Source: Nostoc carneum NIES-2107 (lineage in GTDB: Bacteria > Cyanobacteriota > Cyanobacteriia > Cyanobacteriales > Nostocaceae). Taken from it: a stretch of DNA of 64,000 nt. Positions within the stretch are counted from its first letter, which is position 1. Every line of letters starts with the position of its first letter. Of the stretch, positions 1-8,173 are shown piece by piece. The notes below the pieces were generated by a model that was not told the DNA's origin, did no database searches, and was given only the letters and a program-made list of their open reading frames with translations. The DNA lies in the NCBI GenBank assembly GCA_002368155.1, contig AP018180.1, positions 496,001-560,000 on the forward strand, in the 5' to 3' direction. The position numbers were made by a program, and so were the translations under genes.

Positions 1-727
1 AAATTGGCGCGCCTAATTGCGTGGTCGCTTCTGACCAGGCTAATTGGCGAATTTTACCAGGAAAGCCGCGCATTACCCAAGGGTCGGGGTTACCCCACTC
101 CAAAACGGTGACGCTGCGATCCATATTGCCAGAAGCGAGAAATTTGCTATCGGGTGACCATGCCATAGCTACGCTGACAGTAGGCATGGATAAAATATAT
201 GGTTCATCATCCCAATCTTGAGTTTGCCAAATTTTGACACCCTGATAACCGCTAATGGCTAAGTATTGCCCATCCCTGCGCCAGTCAATCCCCAAGACTG
301 AAGAGTTATCGAAATTCAAAGTAACGACAATATCATTAGTCTCTGCATCCCAAACTTGCACATAACGCCCCAAACTAAATGCTAGTTGGTTACTAGTGTG
401 GTTCCAAGCTAGTTTATCAACCCATGCAGGCGCATTTTCCAAGGTGGTAATTAATTCGTCACCTTGCCAAATTTTTACCTGTCCATCCTGTCCGCCAATA
501 GCTAAGAATTTGCTATCAGGGGAAAAGGAGATGCAGTCTGCTGATTTACCATTCGCAGCTTGCAAGGTGATTAAATCGGCATCATTCCACAGTATCACCT
601 CCCCAGCCGCAGAAGTTGCCGCTAAGTTTTTGCCATCAGGCGACCAAGCGATCGCAGTTACATAATCTGATAACAGTCCCGAAGAGTATTCTTCAAATTC
701 TTGGGTTTTGCTAGTTGTGGGGTTCAT
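1..727 (-). CDS. WD40-repeat protein, 3' end outside window
   Basis: The frame opens at an ATG at 727 and runs without a stop through the left edge, giving about 242 N-terminal residues. Several WD40-type blades are readable, with repeated W-S-P-D-G/S-K-x-L-A and V-K-I-W / V-Q-V-W strand signatures roughly every 40 residues, so it is a beta-propeller scaffold. No enzymatic domain is visible in the part present. It lies 144 bp downstream of the COG0523 GTPase on the same strand, and the two could be co-transcribed, although a heptamer repeat block sits between them. The propeller may act with the zinc-type GTPase; that link is inference from position only. Total length and C-terminus are unknown. 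Confidence 0.85.
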   Translation of the reverse strand, partial: MNPTTSKTQEFEEYSSGLLSDYVTAIAWSPDGKNLAATSAAGEVILWNDADLITLQAANGKSADCISFSPDSKFLAIGGQDGQVKIWQGDELITTLENAPAWVDKLAWNHTSNQLAFSLGRYVQVWDAETNDIVVTLNFDNSSVLGIDWRRDGQYLAISGYQGVKIWQTQDWDDEPYILSMPTVSVAMAWSPDSKFLASGNMDRSVTVLEWGNPDPWVMRGFPGKIRQLAWSEATTQLGAPI

Positions 728-738
728 AGGTTCGGTAT

Positions 739-868
739 GGGGGGATTGGGGACTGGGGATTGGGGACTGGGGATTGGGAAAGGGGGAAAGGAAAATTACC
801 AATTACCAATTACCCATTACCAAAATATCCTATGCCCTATGCCCCATGCCCCATGCCCTATGCTTATA
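739..868. repeat. Tandem heptamer and short-motif repeats
   Basis: From 739 to 778 the sequence alternates GGGGATT and GGGGACT heptamers. It is followed by AATTACC-type repeats near 797-824 and CCTATGCCC / CCCATGCCC repeats near 830-861. This is the short tandem repeat style common in intergenic DNA of Nostoc-type cyanobacteria. It occupies the gap between the GTPase and WD40 genes. Confidence 0.85.
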
Positions 869-871
869 TTT

Positions 872-1843
872 TCAAACTAAACAGGCTAAGAAATCTTGTT
901 TGAGTTTGGCTTCGTCAAGATTGCGACCGATGAAGACTAGTTCGTTTTTGGGGGTTTCGTTGGGTTTCCAAGGGCGATCGGGTCTGCCATCAAAGATCAT
1001 ATGCACACCTTGGAAGACAAAGCGATTTTCTTCCCCAGCAATATTTAAAATGCCTTTCATGCGGAAAATGTCGGGGCCTTGAGTACGTAGTAACTCGGTC
1101 ATCCAATTGTTTAATTTTTGCCCATCAATTGCGCCTTTTTCTACCAAAGCTACAGAATAAACTGTTTCGTCATGTTCGTGGGCATCTTCGCCTAAAAAGT
1201 TAGGATCGATTTCTAAAGCACGATTTAAATCAAAGGCGTTAACACCCAATAAGGCATCCATTGATAATTCCGAATTGCGGGTACGGTAGATTTTTGCTAA
1301 TGCATTCATAACCCGAATCCGTCTTTCTAGTTCTTCAAGAACATCGGGTGTGACTAAATCAGTTTTATTTAATAAAATGACATCTGCAAAAGCAATCTGT
1401 TCTTGAGCTTCGTCGGCTTCCCAATGCTGCCAGATATGTTTGGCATCAACCACTGTCACGACTGCATCTAAAGCCAGTTGGCTTTGCATATCTTCATCGA
1501 CAAAGAAGGTTTGAATTACTGGCGCAGGGTCAGCCAAACCTGTAGTTTCAATGACTAAATGGTCAAACTTATCGCGCCGCTTCATTAAGTTGCCAATGAT
1601 GCGAATTAAGTCGCCTCGAACTGTACAACAAATACAGCCGTTATTCATCTCAAAAATTTCTTCATCGGCATCGATAACTAATTGATTATCAATGCCGACT
1701 TCCCCAAATTCATTGACGATGACAGCGACTTTTTTACCGTGTTCGTAGGTGAGGATGTGATTTAGTAAGGTGGTTTTACCTGCACCAAGATAGCCAGTTA
1801 AAACGGTTACAGGTACGGAATTAGATGTTTCAGCAGAGATCAT
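872..1843 (-). CDS. COG0523 (CobW/ZNG1-type) GTP-binding metallochaperone
   Basis: A 323-residue G3E GTPase. Walker A is GYLGAGKTT at residues 17-25, the metal-binding CICC motif is at 70-73 inside GCICCTVRGDL, and the guanine-specificity motif reads NKTD. The C-terminal CobW domain (about 230-320) includes the IxRMKGIL and VFQGVH signatures. Members of this family deliver or manage zinc or other metals. A Zur-box-like palindrome lies about 20 bp upstream of the ATG, which argues for the zinc-responsive branch rather than the cobalamin one; no cobalamin genes are nearby. The start is the ATG at 1843. The WD40 gene follows on the same strand. Confidence 0.93.
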   Translation of the reverse strand: MISAETSNSVPVTVLTGYLGAGKTTLLNHILTYEHGKKVAVIVNEFGEVGIDNQLVIDADEEIFEMNNGCICCTVRGDLIRIIGNLMKRRDKFDHLVIETTGLADPAPVIQTFFVDEDMQSQLALDAVVTVVDAKHIWQHWEADEAQEQIAFADVILLNKTDLVTPDVLEELERRIRVMNALAKIYRTRNSELSMDALLGVNAFDLNRALEIDPNFLGEDAHEHDETVYSVALVEKGAIDGQKLNNWMTELLRTQGPDIFRMKGILNIAGEENRFVFQGVHMIFDGRPDRPWKPNETPKNELVFIGRNLDEAKLKQDFLACLV

Positions 1844-1862
1844 AATCTCAAAGTAATTGTAG

Positions 1863-1877
1863 TGATAATCATTATCT
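1863..1877. promoter_or_regulatory. Probable Zur box upstream of COG0523 gene
   Basis: The sequence TGATAATCATTATCT is a near-perfect palindrome matching the cyanobacterial Zur box form TGATAATNATTATCA at all but the last base. It sits 19 bp upstream of the GTPase ATG, where a repressor would block transcription. A Fur site is the alternative reading, because the two repressors recognise similar AT-rich palindromes. Confidence 0.7.
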
Positions 1878-2172
1878 GCCTATGATAGCGCTTGTTAAAG
1901 TTTAGCTACACTACCGTCAGCAGCTTGGGCTGAAGATTATTTTAACCAAGGAGTTCCTTGGAGGTATGTTAGGCGTTATGCTCAGGAATCCTACTCTTGC
2001 AATAATGTTTTTAACTGAAAATTCCTACAAAATGCAACCGCCAGTCCTCAGCAGTTGGCTGTTGTTATTTATATTATCAAATTTGAAATTGTAGCATTTT
2101 TGAGAGAACTGCCTCTTTCTAATCGAATATCCTCTTAAATACGATTGTTTTTGCAGTAAAAGTAAGTTTAAA

Positions 2173-2197
2173 AGACAAAACTACTGGAATTATGTCT
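2173..2197. promoter_or_regulatory. 25-nt inverted-repeat element, copy 1
   Basis: The element begins AGACAAAACT and ends TTATGTCT, so its outer arms AGACA/TGTCT form an imperfect inverted repeat. A second copy 112 bp downstream matches it at 21 of 25 positions. Paired copies upstream of a small peptide gene suggest binding sites for one regulator; this is inference. Confidence 0.5.
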
Positions 2198-2284
2198 CGA
2201 GTAATTTTTCTCTATAAAACCCTAATGCATTATCCATCAAGAAAATTTTTAGCTCATTAATATTTGTTTATCTGATTAATTAAA

Positions 2285-2309
2285 AGACAAAACTCCTTTA
2301 GTTATGTCT
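2285..2309. promoter_or_regulatory. 25-nt inverted-repeat element, copy 2
   Basis: Same AGACAAAACT...TTATGTCT layout as the copy at 2173-2197, with differences only at four central positions. It ends 115 bp before the ATG of the double-glycine peptide gene. Confidence 0.5.
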
Positions 2310-2424
2310 TATCTCTTATTTTTAACTATTGAATACTCATTTGATATCGTTGAAAATAGATTCAAGAGTTAAGCAAACGAAAGCTTAATTCACAAACAAA
2401 TTACTTATACCAGGTACACAACTC

Positions 2425-2637
2425 ATGTCTAGAATTACAATCTCTGACTTAGCAATCGAATCCAATTCTTTCATCAATGAAGTAGCTGAAAATGAAGCTG
2501 CATTTGTAAATGGTGGTTATAATATTGAATTGGTAGCTGGTTTTCTTCAAGGTTATGGTGAATTTGCATTTAAAATAGCTGATCTATTGGCTAAGACATA
2601 TTTGAAAGCTCTGAAACTTCTATTAAAGGCATCATAA
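2425..2637 (+). CDS. Double-glycine leader peptide, candidate exported bacteriocin-like peptide
   Basis: A 70-residue protein. Residues 1-31 look like a leader: MSRITISDLAI at the start, an acidic stretch NEVAENEAAFV, then NGG ending at residue 31, the type of site cut by C39 peptidases. The 39-residue remainder starts YNIELVAGF, contains no cysteine, and ends in a lysine- and leucine-rich, helix-prone tail (TYLKALKLLLKAS), so it could be a membrane-active amphipathic peptide or a signal peptide. It converges on an operon that encodes exactly the machinery needed (C39 peptidase/ABC exporter, HlyD adaptor). No modification enzyme is present, so an unmodified peptide is likely. That it is the cargo is inferred from leader form and position. 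Confidence 0.75.
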   Translation: MSRITISDLAIESNSFINEVAENEAAFVNGGYNIELVAGFLQGYGEFAFKIADLLAKTYLKALKLLLKAS

Positions 2638-2740
2638 TTACTGTTGATTAAATTACCAGTTATTGCTGAATTTATAATCAGATAATATCTGAATCAATTA
2701 AGCAATCAAATCGGTAATTGCTCCAGGAAAATACCATTAT

Positions 2741-2778
2741 TTTATCCAGATATAAAATGCATTTTATATCTGGATAAA
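2741..2778 (+). terminator. 38-bp perfect palindrome, probable terminator of the peptide gene
   Basis: TTTATCCAGATATAAAAT is followed by a GC centre and its exact reverse complement, giving an 18-bp perfect stem. A T-rich run (TTATTTTTT) follows on the plus strand. It lies 104 bp after the peptide stop. The stem is AT-rich, so a binding-site role is also possible. Confidence 0.6.
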
Positions 2779-2903
2779 TTATTTTTTGTGAACCACTTAT
2801 CAATCAGTCTGAGATGAACTTAGTAAAAATTATTTTGAGAAGTTCATAGATAGGTGTAAAATTTTTTCATTAGGACTGCTTGGCAATTTACTGTATTATT
2901 ACT

Positions 2904-2936
2904 AGAACCCAGAATTATTAAAGAATTCGGGGTTCT
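2904..2936 (-). terminator. Hairpin after the exporter operon
   Basis: AGAACCCAGAATT pairs with AATTCGGGGTTCT at 12 of 13 positions around a short loop. It lies 24 bp downstream of the PpiC-type gene stop and is the likely end of the minus-strand operon. The following T-run is weak. Confidence 0.5.
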
Positions 2937-2959
2937 AAGCTATATGTATAATCTAAATA

Positions 2960-3745
2960 TTATGAAGCTATCCTGAGCAATTCCTGAACTGGTTGAGAAT
3001 AGGAATCTGATTCAAAATGGGGAATAATCTCTAATTGAGCGATTTGTTGTTTTAACCAATCTGTGAATAAATCACCCATAATCTTTAAGCATAACTGCTC
3101 GTCTAATTTTGGTTGAATAATTTCCTCTACCCAAATTAGATGCACTTTTTGGCCGATCGCAATCGGTTTGAGTAACTCTGGAGGATTAGCAATAAACACC
3201 GCTGATGCAATATCTGGTTTAAATTCATGACGATGTTTAATTCCCTTATAACCTCCAGCGCGACGGAGTTCGGGATTTTGGATATGTTGACGAGTTATGT
3301 CTTGGAAAGTGATTTCACCTTCACTAACTGCATAAAATAATTCCCAAGCTAAATCTTCATCATCTAAGACAACTTCATAGGTAACAGCAGCTAAATAATT
3401 GAGTTGATTTTCATAAAAGTAAGGCTCAACTTTATCAGCAAATAAATGATGGGCTAATTTTACTGATATCAAGTTTCTTTCTGCTAGTTGTTCAAAATCT
3501 TCTAAAGAAAGATAATGTTTTTGTAGCCAATTCCAAGTATCTTCGGCTTTGATGAGTCTGTTGGCTGTGCGCAAAGCATCAGCCGCCTGTTGGAGTTCTT
3601 CTACCTCTACTTTAATACCTGCTTCTCTGGCTGTATTAGAGATAATTTTGTGAGTGGCGATCGCTTCTAATAAATTAGGTACTTGACAAGAAATTTTTAC
3701 TTGTTCAATGATTTCTTTTTGAGATATGTTCAAAATTTTTGACAT
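2960..3745 (-). CDS. PpiC/SurA-type peptidylprolyl isomerase-like protein
   Basis: A 261-residue protein with a SurA-like helical N-terminal region and a parvulin-like segment around 150-215, where GEITFQDITRQHIQNP, RRAGGYKGI and AVFIANPPELLKPI can be read. No signal peptide or transmembrane segment is evident, so it probably acts on the cytoplasmic side. It is the last gene of the exporter operon, 44 bp after the HlyD gene. Proteins of this kind often accompany HlyD and C39 exporters in cyanobacteria, where they presumably help hold or fold the peptide before export. Function as an active isomerase is not proven by the residues seen. Confidence 0.75.
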   Translation of the reverse strand: MSKILNISQKEIIEQVKISCQVPNLLEAIATHKIISNTAREAGIKVEVEELQQAADALRTANRLIKAEDTWNWLQKHYLSLEDFEQLAERNLISVKLAHHLFADKVEPYFYENQLNYLAAVTYEVVLDDEDLAWELFYAVSEGEITFQDITRQHIQNPELRRAGGYKGIKHRHEFKPDIASAVFIANPPELLKPIAIGQKVHLIWVEEIIQPKLDEQLCLKIMGDLFTDWLKQQIAQLEIIPHFESDSYSQPVQELLRIAS

Positions 3746-3789
3746 TTGCTATTTCTCCAATATTTTGAATTAACTTAATCAGCTATTAA

Positions 3790-5316
3790 TTACAGATCTA
3801 AACCACCTTTTTGCAATTGTTTAAATGGATCTAAGATAAAATCTATGAGGCGACGCTGACGGACAATTACTTCTGCTGTTGCAGTTTGTCCAGGGGTTAA
3901 GGGTATACGTTTATTACCAACTTGGATATCAGACTGATTTAGAGCAATTTCCATTTCAAAAACTTCTATTTTACCTTGGGGAGTTTCTATCAATTTGGAA
4001 TCTGGTGAAAGTCGGATAACTTTACCTGTAATTACTCCATAATCTTGGAATGGATAAGCATCAAACTTAACTTTGACTGGCATTCCTACCTTTAAAAAAC
4101 CACTTTCTTGACTAGGGATGTTCGCTTTCATCGCAAATGGAACGCCTTGCGGAGAAATTCGGGCAATTGTTTCACCAGTTTGGACAAATACCCCTGGCTT
4201 TTTAATTGGCATATTAAAAATTACACCATTAATCGGTGATTTTATTAATCTTTGTACTAGTTGAATTTTGATAGAAGTAATTTGGCTTTTGGTTTGGGCG
4301 ATTTCTGATTTAAGACTAGTAATTTGGGTTTGCATATCTTTCAGTTGTTCCTGATTTTTTAGCAAAGCCAATTTACCTGCATGGACTACAGTTTTGTAAC
4401 TATTTTGTTCCTCCTGTAGTCGCAATTTTGCTTGCTGAATATCTGCTTGGGCTTGACGCATTATGCCCTGGTAACGGTTTCTTTCTTCTTGAAAGCGTAA
4501 TTTTGCTTGTTTAACATCTGATTCGCTTTGTTCAAAGAGTCTTTCACTTTCATCAGCAATTTTTTCTAGTTCTACAACTTTAATTTGAGGCACTGCACCC
4601 TGGTTTCCTAGAGGTCGATAACGCTGGATTTCTAATAAATCTCTTTGCCAACGACTGGTAGATAACTTATAAGCAGTCTGAGTAGAAATTTGGTTTTGTT
4701 CAGCCTGACTAACTAATGCTAATTTCTCCAGCTTTTGTAGATTATAAGTACTCTGTCTCGCATCTAAATTTTGCTGTGCTTGATTGACTTGGGCAAGTTT
4801 TTCTAATTCTTGAGATTGGTTTTGTTGTTCTTGAACACCAATTGCTAGTCGTAATTGGTTTTTGAGTAGTTCTAGTTGTGCTAATCGATTTTGTAATCCC
4901 TCTAACTTTGCTTGTCCCTGTTGTAAATCGGTTTTAAGGACATTAGAATCTAGTTCTGCAAGTAACTGGCCAGCTTTGACAGTTTCGCCTTCCTTCACCT
5001 TGACAGCAATAATATTACCAGCCGCTTGAGAGTCTAATCTGAGAGTTTCACCTAATGGTTCAATACGACCTCTTGCGCTTCCTGTCTCATCTACTTGTGA
5101 AAGCATTGCCCAAGGTAAAGCGATCGCACTAAAAACCACCAGTAAATATAATAAGGATCTTGTCCAACGTCTGGGTAAGGCATCTAGTAGTTCTTCTGTA
5201 CCGTAATGCCAATCATGAGTATGATCTGCTTTAGCATGATTGTCTTCAATACTTGTTGATTTATTACTTGCTTGCTCAGTTAATATCGATGATGAATTAC
5301 TAGCAGGATTAGGCAT
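3790..5316 (-). CDS. HlyD-family membrane fusion protein
   Basis: A 508-residue periplasmic adaptor. A cytoplasmic N-terminus of about 48 residues precedes one transmembrane helix (about 49-72, SLLYLLVVFSAIALPWAML). A lipoyl-type half-motif follows (IIAVKVKEGETVKAGQLLAE), then a long coiled coil of about 130-345 rich in Q, L, E and K, the second lipoyl half (SPINGVIF...GVFVQTGETIARI) and a C-terminal beta-barrel region. It would link the inner-membrane ABC exporter to an outer-membrane channel; no TolC-like gene is in the window. It lies between the C39-ABC gene (121 bp upstream) and the isomerase gene on the same strand. Confidence 0.93.
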   Translation of the reverse strand: MPNPASNSSSILTEQASNKSTSIEDNHAKADHTHDWHYGTEELLDALPRRWTRSLLYLLVVFSAIALPWAMLSQVDETGSARGRIEPLGETLRLDSQAAGNIIAVKVKEGETVKAGQLLAELDSNVLKTDLQQGQAKLEGLQNRLAQLELLKNQLRLAIGVQEQQNQSQELEKLAQVNQAQQNLDARQSTYNLQKLEKLALVSQAEQNQISTQTAYKLSTSRWQRDLLEIQRYRPLGNQGAVPQIKVVELEKIADESERLFEQSESDVKQAKLRFQEERNRYQGIMRQAQADIQQAKLRLQEEQNSYKTVVHAGKLALLKNQEQLKDMQTQITSLKSEIAQTKSQITSIKIQLVQRLIKSPINGVIFNMPIKKPGVFVQTGETIARISPQGVPFAMKANIPSQESGFLKVGMPVKVKFDAYPFQDYGVITGKVIRLSPDSKLIETPQGKIEVFEMEIALNQSDIQVGNKRIPLTPGQTATAEVIVRQRRLIDFILDPFKQLQKGGLDL

Positions 5317-5437
5317 AGTATAATAATGAATTTTTCAGATTTACTGAAACAATAAACTGCTATTTAACTTGTGTACTAGCGACAAACTTGCAGGAAAATT
5401 ATGCTGAATATATGCCCCAAAAAGTCTGAATTTATAA

Positions 5438-8152
5438 TCAAACTGCTTGGGCAAGTTGTTGTTGATTTAGGTAGTAATAATGACCTTTCTTGGCGATTAA
5501 TTCGTCATGAGTACCGCTTTCTATTAATAAGCCGCGATCTAAGACCAAAATTAAATCAGCATTGCGAATTGTAGAGAGTCGATGAGCAATAATTAAGCTA
5601 GTACGCCCACATAATATTGTGTTTAAATTGTTCTGAATGATGCGTTCTGACTCTGCATCTAAATGACTTGTAGCTTCGTCAAAAATTAATAAGCGCGGAT
5701 TACCTAACAACGCACGTGCAATTGCTAGACGTTGGCGTTGTCCACCAGATAGCATCCCACCACCTTCTCCGATTTGGGTTTCGTAACCCATTGGTAATTG
5801 TTGAATAAATTCATCTGCACCAGCTAAACGCGCCGCTGCAATAATTTCTGCTAAAGAAGCTTCTGGAACAGCGATACTGATATTTTCGCGAATTGTACCG
5901 CCAAATAAAAACGTATCTTGATCGACAACACCAATTTGAGAACGCAGCGATCGCAACGCTAAACTATTGACATCATGACCATCAATGAGAATTTTGCCGT
6001 CTGTGGACGGATATAAACCTAAAATTAGTTTGGCTAGGGTGGTTTTCCCGGAACCGCTACGTCCTACCAAGGCTACTGTTTGTTCTGGCTGAATTTCAAA
6101 ATTCAGATTTTCCAGGACATTAATATCACTATCGGGATGATAGCGGAAGCTCATATTCTCAAAGCGAATATGACCGCGAATTGCTGATAAAAATTGACGT
6201 GGTTGATGGTGTAAATCTTCTTCTGGTTCGGCTGCAAGTACATCATTAATTCGTTCCGTAGAAATAATTACTTCTTGTAATTCATTCCAGAGAACAGTGA
6301 GACGTTGAAAGGGATTAATGACGTTACCTAACAACATATTGAAAGCAACTAATTGCCCAATTGTCAGTTGATTTTGAATTACTAACCAAGCACCAAACCA
6401 GAGTAATCCTGTAGTGGCTAAAGTTTCAATGGTCGAACTAAAAACTTGCATTCGGTTACCAATTACTTGACCACCAAACATTTTTTTAGTCAAATTATTC
6501 AGTAATTCTTCCCAACGCCAGCGCACAGTTTGTTCAATTGCCATTGAGCGAATAGAACGAATACCAGTGAGAGATTGAATTAAATAACTATTCTCTTTAG
6601 CTAAAGCCTGAAAAACTTCTCGACTAATCCGGCGAAAAAAGGGTGTAGCAACTATTGCTAAAATTAAAAATGGTGGTACGATTGCTAGTGCTAGCAATGC
6701 CATTTGCCAGCTATACCAAAACATTAATCCTACATAGATAAATACTGTCAATAAATCTAAAATAATTGACAGTGCTTCACCTGTAAGAAAACGCTGAATT
6801 TTCTGATTTTCTTGCACGCGAGAAACAATATCACCGACGTAGCGCGACTCAAAAAATGCTAAAGGTAAGCGGAATGTATGTTTAATAAAACCTACCATTA
6901 ACGCTACACCGATGCGGTTAGCTGTGTGATCTAGCAAGTATTGTCTGAGTCCATTGAGGGCGACACGGAATAAACCAAAAATTACCAAACCGCAACCTAC
7001 AGCAGTTAAGGTGAGAGTGCTACCTTGAACAATTACTCTATCCAAAAGTAATTGAGTAAATAGAGGTGTAATTAATCCAAATAACTGGATAAATACAGAA
7101 GCGATAAAGACTTCTAGTAAGACTAACCAATGAGGTTTAACTAACTCAAATAACTGCCAAAATGGTGTATTAGCTTCCTCGCTTTCTTTGAAGAGGGCGG
7201 TAGGTTGCAATAATAAAGCATAACCAGTCCACCCAGATTGAAATTGAGTATGGGTAAGGGTACGTTGACCGATCGCCGGATCGCCTACAATTACCTGTTT
7301 TTTGGTAACCTCATAAACGACAATATAATGATTACCCTCCCAATGAGCGATCGCAGGTAGTGGTTGTTGGGCTAATTTATCTAGGCTAGCTTTAACTGGA
7401 CGGCTAGCAAAACCAATACTTTCAGCGGCTGTGGCTAAACCTCGCAGTGAAACCCCGACGCGGTTGACGTTAGCTAACTCTCGCAATCTATTGATACTAA
7501 AGCGTTTACCCCAATAGCGCCCTAGCATTACTAAGCAAGCTACACCACAATCGGTAGCACTCTGTTGTTCAAAGAAGGGATAGCGTTGAGTTAATTTTGC
7601 CCATAAATGTTTGGCTTTGACTTGAGGAGTGGGGAAATAAGCCCGTGGTTGGGGCTTCTTGGGGGTAATGTTGGCAGGAAAGGGGATAACATTAGGAATT
7701 GCAGTTTGGCGATGATTTTGAGCTTCCTGAGAATTAGTCAACTGTGCTAATTGCTTTGCACGTATCAAAAGGCGATCGCAGATTTTGGGATATTTAACCA
7801 TCAAAGTCTGCAATATCTCGATGTTGAGATAACAGAGTTTTAAATTTGTTGAAGCCCTCGCCGCATAAAAGCTCAAGTTTTCTTGAGGAAACAAGGTGAT
7901 TTCACCAAATGATGACCCAGCTGCAAGAGTAGAAATTAAGTTACCATCAATATCTAGTAATCTGACTTTACCCGTCAGCACTACATAAATTCCCGCTAGA
8001 GTATCTTTTGATTGCCAAAATAGTTTTGCTACGGCTGGTTCCACAATTTCAGTTTTTGCCCAGCAAGTCTGTAGTTCCCTCTCTGTAAGCTTTTCACCTA
8101 AAGCTTGATTCAGTAATTGACCTAATTGTTCTTGGGAAAAATTTGTTGTCAT
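5438..8152 (-). CDS. Peptidase-containing ABC exporter with N-terminal cNMP-binding domain
   Basis: A 904-residue protein with four parts. A cyclic-nucleotide-binding-like domain lies at about 25-140 (GKVRLLDIDG, SFGEITLF). A C39 peptidase follows at about 190-320, with catalytic Cys202 in TDCGVAC, His in GNHYIVV and Asp in VGDPAIG. A six-helix exporter domain spans about 340-620. The ATPase at about 660-900 has Walker A GRSGSGKTT and signature LSGGQRQRLAIARALL. All key residues are present, so it should cleave double-glycine leaders and export the mature peptide. The layout resembles HetC of heterocystous cyanobacteria, but this protein is shorter and has no hetP neighbour. The N-terminal domain may couple export to a cyclic nucleotide; this is inference. 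Confidence 0.94.
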   Translation of the reverse strand: MTTNFSQEQLGQLLNQALGEKLTERELQTCWAKTEIVEPAVAKLFWQSKDTLAGIYVVLTGKVRLLDIDGNLISTLAAGSSFGEITLFPQENLSFYAARASTNLKLCYLNIEILQTLMVKYPKICDRLLIRAKQLAQLTNSQEAQNHRQTAIPNVIPFPANITPKKPQPRAYFPTPQVKAKHLWAKLTQRYPFFEQQSATDCGVACLVMLGRYWGKRFSINRLRELANVNRVGVSLRGLATAAESIGFASRPVKASLDKLAQQPLPAIAHWEGNHYIVVYEVTKKQVIVGDPAIGQRTLTHTQFQSGWTGYALLLQPTALFKESEEANTPFWQLFELVKPHWLVLLEVFIASVFIQLFGLITPLFTQLLLDRVIVQGSTLTLTAVGCGLVIFGLFRVALNGLRQYLLDHTANRIGVALMVGFIKHTFRLPLAFFESRYVGDIVSRVQENQKIQRFLTGEALSIILDLLTVFIYVGLMFWYSWQMALLALAIVPPFLILAIVATPFFRRISREVFQALAKENSYLIQSLTGIRSIRSMAIEQTVRWRWEELLNNLTKKMFGGQVIGNRMQVFSSTIETLATTGLLWFGAWLVIQNQLTIGQLVAFNMLLGNVINPFQRLTVLWNELQEVIISTERINDVLAAEPEEDLHHQPRQFLSAIRGHIRFENMSFRYHPDSDINVLENLNFEIQPEQTVALVGRSGSGKTTLAKLILGLYPSTDGKILIDGHDVNSLALRSLRSQIGVVDQDTFLFGGTIRENISIAVPEASLAEIIAAARLAGADEFIQQLPMGYETQIGEGGGMLSGGQRQRLAIARALLGNPRLLIFDEATSHLDAESERIIQNNLNTILCGRTSLIIAHRLSTIRNADLILVLDRGLLIESGTHDELIAKKGHYYYLNQQQLAQAV

Positions 8153-8173
8153 TCTTGCTTTGATATTACAAAT

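Larger units (their letters stand above)
1878..2424. other. Intergenic, upstream of the peptide gene
   Basis: About 550 AT-rich bases with no credible gene. The notable content is a pair of 25-nt elements at 2173-2197 and 2285-2309 (listed separately). No strong Shine-Dalgarno sequence is visible before the peptide ATG at 2425. Confidence 0.6.

Noticed and set aside
5438-8152. Naming the exporter hetC
   Set aside because: Domain order is alike, but the protein is shorter than HetC, hetP is absent and the operon has HlyD and a GG-peptide instead.
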